NCBI RefSeq assembly: GCF_000189635.1 | Contig: NW_002476209.1 | Span: 310,001-374,000, forward strand | From: Tetrahymena thermophila SB210 | Taxonomy: Eukaryota; Ciliophora; Oligohymenophorea; Hymenostomatida; Tetrahymenidae | DNA length: 64,000 nucleotides | Direction of reading: 5' to 3' | Shown: positions 37,098 to 50,417 of the stretch, piece by piece | Layout of the letters: every line of letters begins with the position of its first letter | How positions within the stretch are numbered: the first letter of the stretch is position 1 | Made by a program: the position numbers and the translations under genes | The notes under the pieces: generated by a model | Databases searched by the model: none | What the model was told of the DNA's origin: nothing | The model's input: the letters and a program-made list of their open reading frames with translations, nothing else

Positions 37098-40000
37098 TCA
37101 TATTCTGAATTATGGGTGCTAAATATGGTTTGACTTTAAAAGTCCGTCAACAATGTATTTCATCGCTGCTTATGTAGTTTTATTATCAATAAAATCAACA
37201 GTAACGGACCTTAGAGTTGTCATGCCAACAATTTTTTTAAATATAGCTTCAACTGTTCTATCTGTAATACTTGTTTTTTAGAAATTCAAAACCAAAATTT
37301 TAAGCTGAGGAAGAGAAGATATACTCCCCAAGATAGCATTAGTACATTCATCATTGAACTCTAAGTTTTCAGAGAAATTTAAATCAATTTTAAGTATGCT
37401 AGATAAGAAGTACAAGTTTTTTACGAGCTCTGTGACTCCTGCTAAGCCAAAATTACAGTTTGATAAATCAACTGTAAACTCTTCTAAATGTCTTATCTCT
37501 AATAAAGTTAAATCGAAATCCTTAAAACGTGTTAGATTTTTACCATTTTTACTATACACCAAATCCAACTTTTTTAGAGTATTTAAATGATCCAAATGTC
37601 CTTAAAATTATTATATTTTATCACTCATATTATTACTCACAACTTCAAAAGTAAGCTCTTCTAATTATTTAATACTTCTCATAGACTTAAAAAGATTACA
37701 TAAACTTTAATCAGAAAAATTGTTACACCAAAAAGTTAAGCCTAACTTGTTTAATTCTTTAAGCAAGCTAAAATTAAATTCTGTTTAAATGTCAATAATA
37801 TTGCCATTTAGTTTTAATTCTAAAGATTTTATATGTATCAAAGAACTTATAACTTTAAGTAAATGATCAAGCAGATCAGATTTGAATCTATTATTGGACA
37901 AATCTAAGCTAAGATATTCTAAAAAAATATCTTTTTTCGATTCAATAAAAGATGTGCTTATTCCAATATTATTATTATTATTCAGTTTTTAAATCTCTAA
38001 GATTACCAGCTTTTAAGTTTAATTATTTAAAAATTTAATTAAGTGACCAACTCCTTCATTTTAAATTAAATTTCTACACAAATTTATAGATATTTTTCTA
38101 AATTTTCTACTATTTTTATCAAAAAACTTAAAAATATTATTAACACCAATGGCTCCAAACCTATTATCACTAAAGTTCAATTCAATATCAATAAGAGAAC
38201 TCAAATTATGTATGCATTAACCTATTGATTCTGATGTAATTGGAGTAATATTATTATTTCTTAAATTTAAGTTTAATGAAACCAATCCCTTATATTCTTG
38301 CACAAACTTCATAAGGCTTTATACATGATATTCTTTAAAGTAATTTTCATTTTCGTTTTGATTTTCAAAATTTAAGGTAATTTCCTCTAATTAAAGCTTT
38401 AAAATTAAATTTATATTCTTGTCAAATATAAATTTTAAGGCGTCATAGTTGAAAATAAAAGAACGATTTTCAATTTATAGATAATTCTATGATTTTATTT
38501 ACAAATATTTTACTAAAAATAAATAAAAAATCAAATTTACTTTATTCTTATCAAGTTATAAATTATATCCTTTATTGTAAATCAATCCATTCTTCCCACT
38601 TACCAATAAACAAGATTAGAGATTTTATGAATTACTTACATAATAATTCATTTAGCTCTCATATTTTCTTGGCATGGACCTGTAAATAAGTTATAAGTGC
38701 TGCAAATTCTCCCTAAATTTAAATATATAAAGATATTTTGAAAATGCTTTAAATTAAAAATAAAATTTATTTTTTTCATATTTAAAATGAATACCATTCA
38801 GCCATAGTTTATAAAAATTCTTCACACTCTTGCTCATTAAACTCTTTTTCTGGTAAGACTATTTCTACAATATATTTTTCTGAAGGTGATGTATCAAATA
38901 ATGCTTCAAATCTATCTTAAAATACTTCATAAAGATCATTAGGATACACTTATTTTAGTTTATAACATCTCCATATAAAAATAGAGTTATTTTAAAATAA
39001 AATATCTTCAGCAGTATCTTATATTTTTAAATGCCATGAATTAATCATTCTATAGATGTTATAAGCTTCTTCCTTACTCATTTGATTACCATAGTAGGAT
39101 ATTTAAAGATTATTCAAATTATTTTGCTCAGTAAGAATTTTATTTATTAATGGAGATATCTCTTTTTAGTAAAAGTTATCATCAAATTCGATAATCAATT
39201 TATTTAAAAATTTTATTTTATCCAAAGCTTTGCTTATTGTATTAATTATTTTTTAAGATTAATATCTATAGCCATTATAGAATAATTGTAACGATTTTAT
39301 TTCCTCACTTGCTTATTATCGAAGAATTGATAGCTTATTAAGCTACATTAAATTATCTAACTTAACTTCTGCTCTCATGGGGAAAATCCTTCCAAAACCT
39401 TCAGCCTCTTTAAAGATAAAAATGATTAAAGTTATTTTTTTAAAATAAATAAATTAAATGATTTTACTCTTTTTTGAATTCTTCTTTTTAATATTTTTTA
39501 AGTTTTCATTTTTGTTTTCTTCCTCATTAGCTTATTGATTATTATTGTTATTTTTGTTATCACTATTTTATTTATTTTTATCAGTAGAATCGCTTTCGTA
39601 AGTTTATGATTTATCATCATTATTATTCATTTAAAATTTTTGTAAAAATTGTAATGTAAAGTAAAATATTTTGATATTTTCATCATAAAGTATATTTATC
39701 AATGAAATACCATGTAAAAAAATAGTTATTAATGAAGTAAAAAATGAAAAATAAATAAAAAGATTATAAGTTCCATTTGATAACTTCCAAGAATCATTAA
39801 TACCATTGTTAATGAACTGTATAACAGTCATAGGTAAAGCCTATTTTTAATTTCAAAAATAAAATGAAAATCTTTATTTTAAATTTAATTACATTTAAAA
39901 AAATTAAAATGAATTTTATTTATTAAATCATTAAAAATTCAAAATTAATCTGTATTTTTATCATAAGATTATTTAAATTTCAATTGGTGTAAATATAAAA

Positions 40001-41621
40001 TTAATAATTCAAACATTTTTATGCTGTAAATATAATTTAAAAGTAGCTTTTGAGTGATATAATTTTTATATTATTATTATTCAAATTTAATGTATTTTTT
40101 AAATATCTTAAATTTCATGAAATTCTTTTTTATGAACTTTATAGAAAATTTTACCTCAAACATAGCTTCAATTACATCTGTAATCAATAAAAATTATTCT
40201 AAATTATGATCTTGAATCAGAGTGTCAAATGTAGGCTGAATATTCGCATCAAGAAGTAAATCAGTTTCGTTGAAAACTTTATCGTTTGTCTCCTAATCAT
40301 TTTCAGCCTCATTTTCAGGGATAACTTATTGATTTTACAAGTGAAGAGCAGCATTATTTGGTTGATTTAAATTCTCTCTTTTTAATATGCTTATACCTCT
40401 TTTTCTAGTTACTTCTTACTACTGTACTTATTGTTAATGGTGAATAATTTATTGCTATTATTAATTATTATACTTCAAGAGTTAAGTTATATTTTGGATA
40501 GACTTATCAAAACCTTTTTTTTTTATACTTGTTGCTCTTCTTCTCATTTAATGCATATTATCTTCATCAAAAAAATCAGTATTTTAAGCAACTAACTAAT
40601 GATTATTTTTTTTTCTGGTAGGGGAGCTAATAGATTCTTTTCTTTACTAATTTTACATTAAAAGCACACTATTACCGAATGTATTTTATAAATCTATACT
40701 TTCATGGGGCTTTTTAAGAGGAGAATTTTGATTCAATAGCTTTTTTGTTTAAAATATGTTCTAATTAAAATATTTCTAATATAGCTAATCATTATTAGTT
40801 GGTGATTTTGACAAAAAAGGATTATGTAAATTCTTTGAATCGTCTAGCTCTGAATCGATTCTCTATGAGGATCCTTTATTTTTAAGATCCAAATTAATGT
40901 TAATAGGAATTTACTGGCTTCCTGGTTTTTCTTCTTATTAAAATGCTTATTTTAGGTTAATTATCTTTCTTGGCGAAGATGATGATTCAGGAGATATATT
41001 GATACTACTGATGCTTTTATTAATTGATTTCGATACCATTTTTGGAGATATCTATTCATGTTTTAATTCTACAATTTAATTATTATTATTGTTATTATTT
41101 TCTTTCATAAGCTTTTTTTCTTATTCCTCTTCTTCTTCTATTTGTTAAAATAAAAACAAGTGAGGAGCTAGATTTTTCATTAAATCCCTAGTCAGAATGG
41201 CTTAATACTTAAAATATGTGTAACCAAAAAGACAGAAAGGAAATATTTTAATCTATTAAAGTAGTGTTATCATTACAGATTAGGGTAGATATTTTACAAT
41301 TTGAAACAATAATTTAACATTATATTCAACAACACTTATTAGTAAATTACAAACAAATGATAAAACAGATGTCGATTATTTAACTCGATTCATTTTTAGC
41401 GGTTTCGGTATATCTACTCTCATCTAAGCTAAAAGTATACTCCATGCCACTGACTAAATTATTGGACTAAGTAAAATAAAGAATAGCATAGCCTCTCTAA
41501 TTTGATTAAATTTAAATGGCTAATAACAAAAGTATACAATGTTAGAAATTTTATCTAATACCCCTAAAATAATTTTAAAAGAGAAAACTAAAATCTTAAA
41601 CCCTTTTGAAAAATCTCTCAT
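37098..41621 (-). CDS. XK-related-like membrane domain fused to leucine-rich repeats (copy B)
   Basis: ATG 41621-41619, TGA 37100-37098. Same plan as the neighbouring copy A: FKIILGVLDKISNIVYF, FFILLSPIIQSVAWSILL and FCLFGYTYFKYQAILTRDLM. A long polar linker with poly-Asn and poly-Glu follows, then LDANIQPTFDTLI, FLLITDVIEAMFEALPMTVI and YFSFFTSLITIFLHGISL. The LRR half (about 39.3-37.1 kb) has repeats such as SLNLNLRNNNITPITSESI, IDIELNFSDNRFGAIGV, EYLSLDLSNNRFKSDLL and LEEFTVDLSNCNFGLAGV. Intron at about 38.71-38.79 kb joins AEW to ENLQHLQ, equivalent to copy A. Longer than copy A mainly through the linker. LRRs suggest a protein-binding, cytosolic C-terminus. Several splice junctions are approximate. 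Confidence 0.7.
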
Positions 41622-44600
41622 GCTTATTATTAGGTGTATTATTTTTATCTCAAAATTTGTTTTAAGTTTTAATGTAATTTAAACTTAATGCACACAAAAA
41701 TTAATTAATAGATAAATAAATTGGTTAACCAGAAAACTTTTATCTAATTTTTTATAAATATTATAAAAACTAAGTAAATGTCAAAGTAAATTATCTATAT
41801 ATATATTTATTTTTAATATATCTAAAATACTAAATCTAATAATCTTCTTACTTAAAAATCGGAACAAATTTTTAATATAAAATTTCAGAAGTAAGTGTAA
41901 TTATAAAATAATAAATAATAATATTTATTTTTGAATAAGATTATTATAAACAATACTTAATTATTTAATAACTTGTTATTTTTTCGTTTCTAATAAAAAA
42001 TAGTTTACAAAATAAATTTTTTCAATTAATTATACTTTTATTTTCTCAACCTACACTCGATATTTAATCCAATAAAAATCGTTCATATTATTTTAATATT
42101 TGAATTAAGTTTTTGTTTAATTTTTCAAAATAGAATAATATAATCTGAAATAGTTTAAAAATAAACTGAATTTTTTGTATTTAAAAATTCTTTTAAACAA
42201 AATTAAATTTATTTATTTATTTAAATTTATTAAAATAATTTTTGTCATTAAATTCAAATAAGAAAAAATTTTCAAATTATTATTTTGTTACTAAAAATTT
42301 GTAATGAAAATCTCTTTTTATTTTAATTAAATGAAAGGAGTAATAAAATCCATTTAGTGCTTGATAAAATTAACTAAAATTTTGTTAAATTTTGATAAAT
42401 ACAAAAAATTATTTATTTTACTTCAATAAAACAAAAACATAATTTAAAATGAATGATCTATTTTTTATCTAATTTAATTTTAAAATAAATTGTCATTATA
42501 TAAAATGAAATTTTTTAATCAAGGAAATTTAATTTAATATCTGAGCTTAAAATTATAATAATTTAATTATAAGTAAATATAAATTAAATTGTTTGAATTA
42601 GTTATTAAATCCTTCTATAAAATAAGCTCATCTAAACCAACAAAATAAATTTTAAAATTCAATGAAATTTAAATTTAGAAAACAAAATAATATTTGAACG
42701 AAATTAATTGATTTATTACTATACAAACAAATTTAATAAAAGAAAATTTTTATTTTTTTACTGTTTATTAATAAAAGACGTCTTCACCTTTTTTTCTTTA
42801 AAAAGATTTTTAAGTAATTTCATATATTTAGTACTGTAAAAAGTAACTAATTTTAATATAATTTTGCTTTCTTTGCTTAAAGAAAAAAAAAATGTTTTAT
42901 TACAATGTTTTATCCCTAATTTTATGTATTATTGCAAAAGATTCTGTCTTTATTCAATTTTACCAAAAAATTTATAAAAACTGGTTTTTTAATTGAAATA
43001 TGAAAATTAAAAAAAAAAATGGAGTTTTTAAAACAATAAAATAAGATAGGATAACATATTTAATTGATTTTTAAGATTTTTAATAGAATTTTAATTAAAA
43101 TTCAATTTTAGATAGATGAATCATTCAAAATTTTTAACTGTTTTGCATAAGAGATTTGCTTTTTAAAGGTTTAAAAATATATTTACTGCCAAAATGTAAC
43201 TCTCTTAAAGAAAAAAGAGAAAGAAATAAAATATTAAAAGTCTTTAATTTGTCTATATCATCTTTTAGTGATATTTTCTTAGAAGCTATTATTCTTTTAA
43301 GAAATTCTTTTTTAAAACTTGAAAAGGAATATAAAAGATTTGATATTATAATCTATTTATCCTATTAATATACGAATATAAACTATTTAAATATATATAT
43401 ATAAATTACCATCCACTACACTGCTCCACATTACATTATACTTAAATACTCAATTTATATTTTAGAATTTATATATATTTGATGACGAGAATTAATAATA
43501 GTTGATGAATCATTTTTCTAGTTTTTATATGTTGATATCCAATAAATTATGATACACTATAATAAAAAACAAATCAAATATGTTAGATTACTTTATTCAG
43601 TTAAATGACTCAGTTTATTCATTTTAAACTTCATAAAACGAGGAGAAACGCAGTATTTTCTAATAAAATAGAAATATTAAAAAAAATAGAAATTTATGAG
43701 TATTTTTCCTCATTACAAATGAAGTAAGTAAGGTTTTGGTTATCTGATTTTTTCTATCGTATTGAAAAGATATCGTTTTGTATGGAAAATGGGAAATTTT
43801 AAGTAAAAGGGAAAAATGGTAGTTTAAAAAAAGTAATTTTAATACAAATCAGATATTATATTTTTATTTTTTACTGAATTGTTTTTAAAGGGTTCTAACA
43901 TGTTTTTGAAGAAAGTTGTTTTTTTTACCATAAAATTTTATGATTACTAAAGACTTGAAGGTATTTACAGAATTCATGCCCACTAATCTCTAATTAATAG
44001 TGTTAAAAATGATAAAATTGGTCATAAAATCTGTCATTAGATTACTAAACGTGAGTAGATTTATGATAATAAACAAATCCCATTATTTACCTAAACAAAA
44101 AGCAATTAATTTAAAAATTCTTATATAAAACCCTTTAAGATTTAAAAAGCTTAACTAAAAATTCAATGATTATATTGATTTTTCTTAAATTCTTGCAAAA
44201 TCAATTATTATTTTTAGAATGTGAAAGTGCTTAGAAAAATAAATTCAAAAAATCTATTATAAACTTTATAACTTAAATGAGCTCGATAATCAAAAAACAA
44301 ATATCATTTTGGTTTAGCAAATAAAATCGAAAGAGTGAAATTATATTTAACAATTGTTGAAATTTAAGCTCTGCTTTTAAGTTATAAATGGGAAATATTC
44401 TAAGAATTGACCAGAAAATAGTGTAATAAATCTAATTGAACAGAAGCAGTACTCAATAAAATTACAATTTTTTCTGATAGACCACTTTTAATTAAATAAT
44501 TTTGGATGATACATAGTCTAGTTATACATCATTCCCCAATTACAGAAGTCTATTCATTACAAGAAAAGGATCTTCAAAGAGAGTATTTAATTAAATTTTT

Positions 44601-44745
44601 AGTCGAAATGTTACCACAAAATTAATTTGTATAGATAAATCTTGCAGTATATACAATAAATTGGAAAAGAAAAGTGCGATATTTCGTAAATAATAAATCA
44701 TAAAAAAACACAAAAAGAACAAATTCAATACTAAATTAAAAAAAG
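41622..44745. other. Gene-poor 3.1 kb with traces of decayed coding sequence
   Basis: 41.6-43.1 kb is plain AT-rich DNA. From about 43.1 kb base composition rises in patches. On the minus strand, 43137-43380 reads like a broken LRR fragment (KLKTFNILFLSLFSLRELHFG). On the plus strand, 43.6-44.64 kb gives protein-like stretches broken by TGA (FWLSDFFYRIEKISF; ITEVYSLQEKDLQREYLIKFLVEML). None has a credible start, stop and splice set. The promoter of the first esterase gene must lie at the right-hand end. Confidence 0.4.
43137..43380 (-). pseudogene. Possible leucine-rich-repeat gene fragment
   Basis: In TGA-only reading the minus strand encodes SFKKEFLKRIIASKKI and then DDIDKLKTFNILFLSLFSLRELHFGSKYIF, which has the L..L.L..L periodicity of the LRR proteins next door. 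It lies about 1.5 kb upstream of copy B. There is no start codon context and no neighbouring domain. Given how often frames stay open in this AT-rich DNA, it may be chance. Confidence 0.25.
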
Positions 44746-46038
44746 ATGAGAAAAGCAGTATTATTATTAGTCTTAATTACTTTTTGCGTCGCTAAATTAC
44801 CTGGCTACAATGTTGACATTTAAGAGACTTCAGTCTCAGGTTTGAGTGCTGGTGCATTCATGGCTGCTTAATTCCAAGTAGCTTTTAGTTCTACAATTAA
44901 ATCAAGTACTATTGTTGCTGGTGGTCCTCCTAATTGTGCTGAAGGTAACTTGAGCACAGCTCTTACTAACTGTATGAATATCCCCACTAGTATCAATGTT
45001 AACACCCTTGTAACTAAATCAAAGAACTAATCTACTTCTAAGTCTATTGACCCTATCTCTAATCTTTAAGGAAAGAAGGTTTTCTTATACAGTGGATCTG
45101 TAAATATTTCAAATTATTTATAAAAAGGTTTTTTTGATAACAACAAAATTTTGTGTTTAGTCAAAAAGTTATGAAAAAGACTTAATGATAATCATAAGAA
45201 TAGTTTTAAGTCTTTCGTTTTGTAAAGATTATCAAAAAAAGATAATTTTGATTTAATAATCTTGACTAAAATTTAATCAAATTTAATTTAACTATAAATA
45301 GAAAGACACAGTTGTCAAATAAGGTGTTGTCAAGGCTACTTAAAAATTCTTCGAATTATTAGGTGCTAATGTTTCAACTAAATACGACATTGCTAGTGAA
45401 CATTCTTATGTTACTCCTAGCAACGGAAAGGCTTGCTCCTTCCTTGGAACTCCCTACATCAATCACTGTGATTACGACACTGCTAGAGTTTCCTTAGAAA
45501 CTGCTTATGGAACAATCAATGATGCAGTCCCAGCTGTTTCTGCTAACCTCATTAAATTCTCTTAAGATTCCTACGTTTCATCAGGCATGTCTATGAACTC
45601 TAATGGTTATGTCTATGTTCCTACTAGGTATTTATTTAATTTCTTATCGCTTATTAAATTTATCTATTTCTTTTATAAATAAAACTAAATTTTAAATATT
45701 ATCTTAATAAACTAAATAGCTGCAAGAATGGTGCTAAGTGCAGACTTCACGTAAGCTTCCACGGATGTCAATAAACTCTTGAAGATATTGGCACTTAATA
45801 CGTTACTTTAACTGGCTTAAATGAATATGCTGAATCAAATAACATCATTGTTTTATATCCCTAAGCTAAGAAGTCATAATTAATGCCCTCAAATCCCAAT
45901 GGATGTTTCGACTGGTGGGGATACACTGATACTTTACCCACAAGTTTGAAATATGCTACTAAAGAAGGTAAATAAATGAAGGCTATCTTCTAAATGATTA
46001 CTGATCTTGCTTCTGGCTCAAAAGCTGAAGCATAATGA
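44746..46038 (+). CDS. Secreted PHB-depolymerase-like esterase, copy 1
   Basis: Exons 44746-45099, 45302-45627 and 45720-46038 sum to 999 nt (332 aa). Signal peptide MRKAVLLLVLITFCVA. Lipase box SGLSAGAFMA near residue 35 (nucleophile Ser), probable acid at SGSKDTVV, probable His at SEHSYVT, then FHGCQQTLEDIG, YAESNNIIVLYPQ and NPNGCFDWWGY. The Ser-first order and the HGC...GCxDWW block match the circularly permuted extracellular polyhydroxybutyrate depolymerase type (Penicillium funiculosum-like). Hydrolyses short-chain polyester or related ester bonds in that family; the natural substrate in a ciliate is unknown. Eight or more Cys residues suit a secreted, disulphide-bonded enzyme. First of three paralogues in the same orientation. 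Confidence 0.87.
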
Positions 46039-47167
46039 TTTGTCTTAAGTGACTGACTACTTAAATTCAATTAAGATGAATTATTGATAATCACCAAAAA
46101 AAATAACAAGAGTTAAATATAAAAAAGAGAATGAATGAAAAAAAGTATATTTTCTTATAAAATTTAGCTCAACAAAAAGATAATCAAGTATTAAATAATC
46201 ATATATATCTAAGTATCAATATAAAAAAGTATATTAAAATTGAACAGAATATTAATTAAAAATTTACTCGTATACAAATTTCATACAAAATGCAACTTTT
46301 CCATTTACTTACTCTTCTCTAATGTACCTTAAAAAATAAATTTTAACTGTATTTATTTTACATTTAACTTTTGTTTTATTTTATAACATATTTAAGAGGT
46401 AGATAAAATTACTCTGAGTTTCGAGTGCTTTTTTAACTTATTTTCAAAACAGGTATAAAGAAATTACTGTTTAAATTCTTTAATTTATATTTTTGCCTTT
46501 AAAGATATAGATTAACCTATAAATTTGTTTGAAAGATACTCTATAATTTTAATCTATTTATTTGAAGTTAAAATAATATATTCGCGCAACATCACAAACC
46601 ATAAAATGAATATTTAATTATTTTACCCTCCTTATATTTTTATTAAATTATATTTTTTTTAATTTAGCTTAAAAATTTGAAGTCATAAAATCTCAAGGCT
46701 GAAATACTTAAAAAATATTTTTTTACATTAATCAATGCTGTCAATGAAATGAAGACAATGTTTTTTACAATAGTGTAATTTTTTTTCTCCAGATTCTAAA
46801 TTAAAATTTTAATAATTAAATTAAAATATTATATTTAATATATTAGCTATATTTAAATGAAAAATAATTTAACTCTCTTCTAGCAAGTTAATAAGGAATA
46901 AATAAATATTTATCATACTTTTATTCTTTTTATTAGTCTTGAAAATCCGTCTTATTTTGCATATAAAGTGTCATTTCTTACTTAAAAATAAAATCTTACA
47001 AAAATATTGCAGAAATCGCTATTCAACCTATCCATTAATCATGAATCTAATAGAATTCAATAATAAAATCCAATTCTCATAAAGATTCAAATACGGTTTA
47101 TAATTCGTCAATAATGCTATAATTTTAAATTATCAGAAAAATTGATTAATTAAAGAAAACAAAGAGA
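46039..47167. other. Spacer between esterase copies 1 and 2
   Basis: AT-rich 1.1 kb holding the promoter of copy 2. No gene or RNA feature seen. Confidence 0.6.
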
Positions 47168-49041
47168 ATGAAAAAATTAATTACTCTTCTAATTTGCAGT
47201 CTATTGATTAGTAGTAGTTTTGCTAAACTACCTACTTTCCCTGTCGATCCTTATGGAATTACAGTTGGTGGTCTTTCATCAGGAGCCTTTTTCGCTGTTT
47301 AAATGCATTTTGCCTTTTCCAAAACTATTAAGGGAGCTGCCATTACTGCTGGTGGTCCTTACTGGTGTGCTTAAGGTAACTTGGGTTATGCCATGAGTAA
47401 CTGCATGAGCTCCCCTTAATTAATTAAAAATGATGTCTTGAATAAGAAAGCTGAAGAACTCGCTAAGTAAGGAGCTATTGATCCTCTCGTTAACCTTTCT
47501 GGATCTAGAGCTTATATTTATAGTGGAACTCTTGATGATGTTGTTAAGCCTGATGTTGTAAAGAGCTTACAAAAGCAATATGAGAGTTTTGGTGTTTAAA
47601 CTACTACTGTTTATAATGTTCCATCTTAACATGCTTACATTACCAAAAACTTCGGTAATAAATGCAATTTTAAAGGCACTCCTTACATTAATAATTGCAA
47701 TTACGATGTAAATACATATATTTCGTTTTTTAATATATTTTAGCCTATTTATGAGCTAATTTATTTTAATTTCTTGGACACTAAATAGCTTAGCGCAAAA
47801 AAATCTATTTATTATACCACTTCAGCGCGCATGCATAAATGAGGATACAAATAAAGCTTTTTACTAATTAAATAAAACAATAAAAAGATAATTAAAAAAT
47901 GATAAAAAAGGGAATTTACATGCAAATATGTCATAAATTTAAAAGAAAATTTATTCTTAGTTTATTCTCATTATGATTTAATCAAACAACAAAAAATTAC
48001 GTCATGGACAAATATGAATCAATGATAAGTTAAACATGAATAAAGGAAGGATTGATTCTATTTGCCTGAATAAAAAGAAAGCAATTATTAATAATACTCT
48101 CTAAAAGATTAAGATAAATAAATCTTATTATACATACAGATATTACACTTATTTTGAATATTTATTTCATTAAAATGTAAAGAATTCTTATCATTACTTT
48201 CATTTCTGATGAAATATATTATTAAATCTTTCAGTAATTAAGGTTCAATTTATCTTATAGTTGCTTTAGGGAATATATATCCACCTTTAATGATAGAAAG
48301 TTTTTACAATATATTGATCTATTCTTTTATATATTTTTATGGTGATCCCTAGGCTGCTGAACAAATTAATAAAAGCTTATACTAAACTGTGAAAATGATA
48401 TCATTTTTACTTAATTCTTTTATAAATAAACATTTTTTAGCATGAATTCAAATTTATCTAAATGATTTATATTTTATAAAATTAGATGGCATATGATTCA
48501 TTAAGTGTTTTGTATGACGACCTCTTCCCTGCTGTCGATCCTATAGCAAGCAATTTGATTGAATTCGATTAAGCTCCATATATTGGTTCAAATTACTCTA
48601 TGAACAGCAAAGGTTACGTTTATGTGCCAACTGCTTGCAGATAAAATACAGATATTTGCAAATTGTATGTCTAATTCCACGGCTGCCTTTAAACTACTTA
48701 AGATATTGGAACCGACTATGTCACTAAATTAGGACTTAATGGCGTAGCTGAAGCTAATAATATTATTGTTCTTTATCCTCAAGCTAAGGCATCAAAGTCT
48801 AATCCTATGAATCCAAATGGTAAATATTTTATTTAAAATATATTCTTAATAATATTCAATTATTAAATAAAAAACAGGATGTTGGGATTGGTTTGCCTAT
48901 GTTGACAACTTTGCCAATACAACCAAATACGTTACCAAAAGCGGAGCTCAAATGGCTGCTGTATGGAAGATGGTTACAGATTTAGTTGGTTATGACCCTG
49001 AAACTGTAAATATTGACAAATTAGATATGGATTCAATTTGA
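47168..49041 (+). CDS. Secreted PHB-depolymerase-like esterase, copy 2
   Basis: Exons 47168-47707, 48486-48819 and 48878-49041 sum to 1,038 nt (345 aa). Signal peptide MKKLITLLICSLLISSSFA. Lipase box GGLSSGAFFAVQ, acid in SGTLDDVV, His in PSQHAYITKNFG, then CNFKGTPYINNCNYD, QFHGCLQTTQDIG, VAEANNIIVLYPQAK and NPNGCWDWFAY. The first intron is 778 nt, several times longer than the others in this window. The fold, Cys pattern and last intron position match its neighbours, so it arose by local duplication. Substrate unknown. Confidence 0.88.
47708..48485 (+). other. Unusually long intron (778 nt) of esterase copy 2
   Basis: GTAAAT...TTAG ends; removal joins NCNYD to MAYDSL in frame. Contains a locally GC-richer spot (near 47820-47835, CTTCAGCGCGCATGCAT) and no convincing nested gene. 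Copies 1 and 3 have no intron at this position. Confidence 0.7.
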
Positions 49042-50417
49042 AAAAGCTCTTAAAATATAACAAATAAGACAATAATTCTTTAAATAAATTACAAGTAGAT
49101 AATAAAAATACGTATATTATTATAAGTCATAATTATCCTTAAAAAATATAAGAATAAATATGTTATCGGAGTTACCAAAAATTAATAAACAAACTAACAA
49201 AGTTTTAATCCTGAAATAAAAAAATTAAACAATGCACTTATATGCACAATTTTTATTTTGTCTACCTACCTCTTTATCAAATATTTTTAATAAAATAATT
49301 TCTATTAAAATTGGTTCAATTTTATTTTAAAAATCTTTTTATTTTCTTTCTCTTATAAAGAATGTGTAAAAAGTTTAGAAATATAAAATAAAAACCCAAA
49401 AAAACATATTTTTTTTACTATGATTGTTAGAAAAAAATTAATTAAACAATAAATGATTTATTAGCCTTAAATAAACTAAAATATTGTTTTTTACAATAAA
49501 AAAACTAAAATGATTAAAATTATAATTATTATTTCAAATAAAAAAGTATCATTTTATTGCAAAATAGAAACAATTTTAACACATATAAATCTATATCTAC
49601 TTATAAATAATTCCTTCTATTTGTTTAGTTTAATTATTAGAAGAAAAATATTCTTATTATTTAAAGGATCTCAAAGTTTTATAAAGAAGATTACATTATT
49701 TAGAAAGTGATGTTATATTTTTAAATATTTAAAATGGTCTTTAATACACCAAACAAGAAGGTATAACATTAATAGGTAGAATAGAAAAATTCTATCCGCT
49801 TCATCACTTTTATCAAATTATATTTGTCTATTTATTGAAAATTAGAAGAAAGATATAATGATTAAGAATGATCTACCAGATTTGAATAAGCCAAAACATT
49901 GATTTTTGCAAATGATTAAATAAAAATACTTCAAATTATATTTAATATTTGAATTAAAAAAGTATTATTTTGCAGATAAGCACAAATAAAAATTTGCACA
50001 TTTATAAATAAATATCAGAATATCAATATTATTAATTATTTATTTATCTCTATATCTATTTATATCTTTTACTAAATTTTGCAAGAATGATAAAAAATAG
50101 TAAGTATTTAAATCAGATTTTTTATCTTTTACTAAATATAAAAAATAGTAAGTATTTAAATCATATTTTTTGATTTCTTAAAGAACAATTACAAAAACAA
50201 TCCACTCAGGTTTATCTTTCTAGATAATTTAATCTGAGTAAGATCTGTTCAGCATTTTTTTTCTATCAAAAATTTTGAGTTTAGTTTTTGTCTAAAAAAT
50301 AAAAATTTTCATTTCTTATGGATGTAATCAAATATATTAATTGGCATATTATATCAAGAATTGGGTTGATTTTAAAATATTTAATATAATACACTTAAAG
50401 TAATCTTTTACTTTTTA
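49042..50417. other. AT-rich spacer with a short tandem duplication
   Basis: 3' flanks of esterase copy 2 (+) and the TatD gene (-) converge here. A frame at about 49.5-49.7 kb is open but has no conserved content. The only structure is the imperfect duplication at 50063-50171. Confidence 0.55.
50063..50171. repeat. Imperfect tandem duplication, about 50-59 bp per unit
   Basis: Two adjacent copies share TATCTTTTACTAAAT at the left and AAAAAATAGTAAGTATTTAA at the right, with a small indel between. Non-coding; probably a recent local slip or duplication. Confidence 0.7.

Noticed and set aside
38480-38800. Separate LRR gene starting at about 38672 with its own ATG
   Set aside because: Alignment with copy A shows the sequence continues from the preceding exon through an intron (AEW joined to ENLQHLQ), so it is an internal exon of copy B.
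44445-44700. Upstream in-frame extension of esterase copy 1
   Set aside because: The frame is open into the ATG, but the proposed start is followed directly by a good signal peptide, as in the two paralogues, so the extension is not used as coding sequence.
49510-49710. Plus-strand frame of 66 codons between esterase 2 and TatD
   Set aside because: Hydrophobic low-complexity translation with no conserved content; base composition is intergenic.
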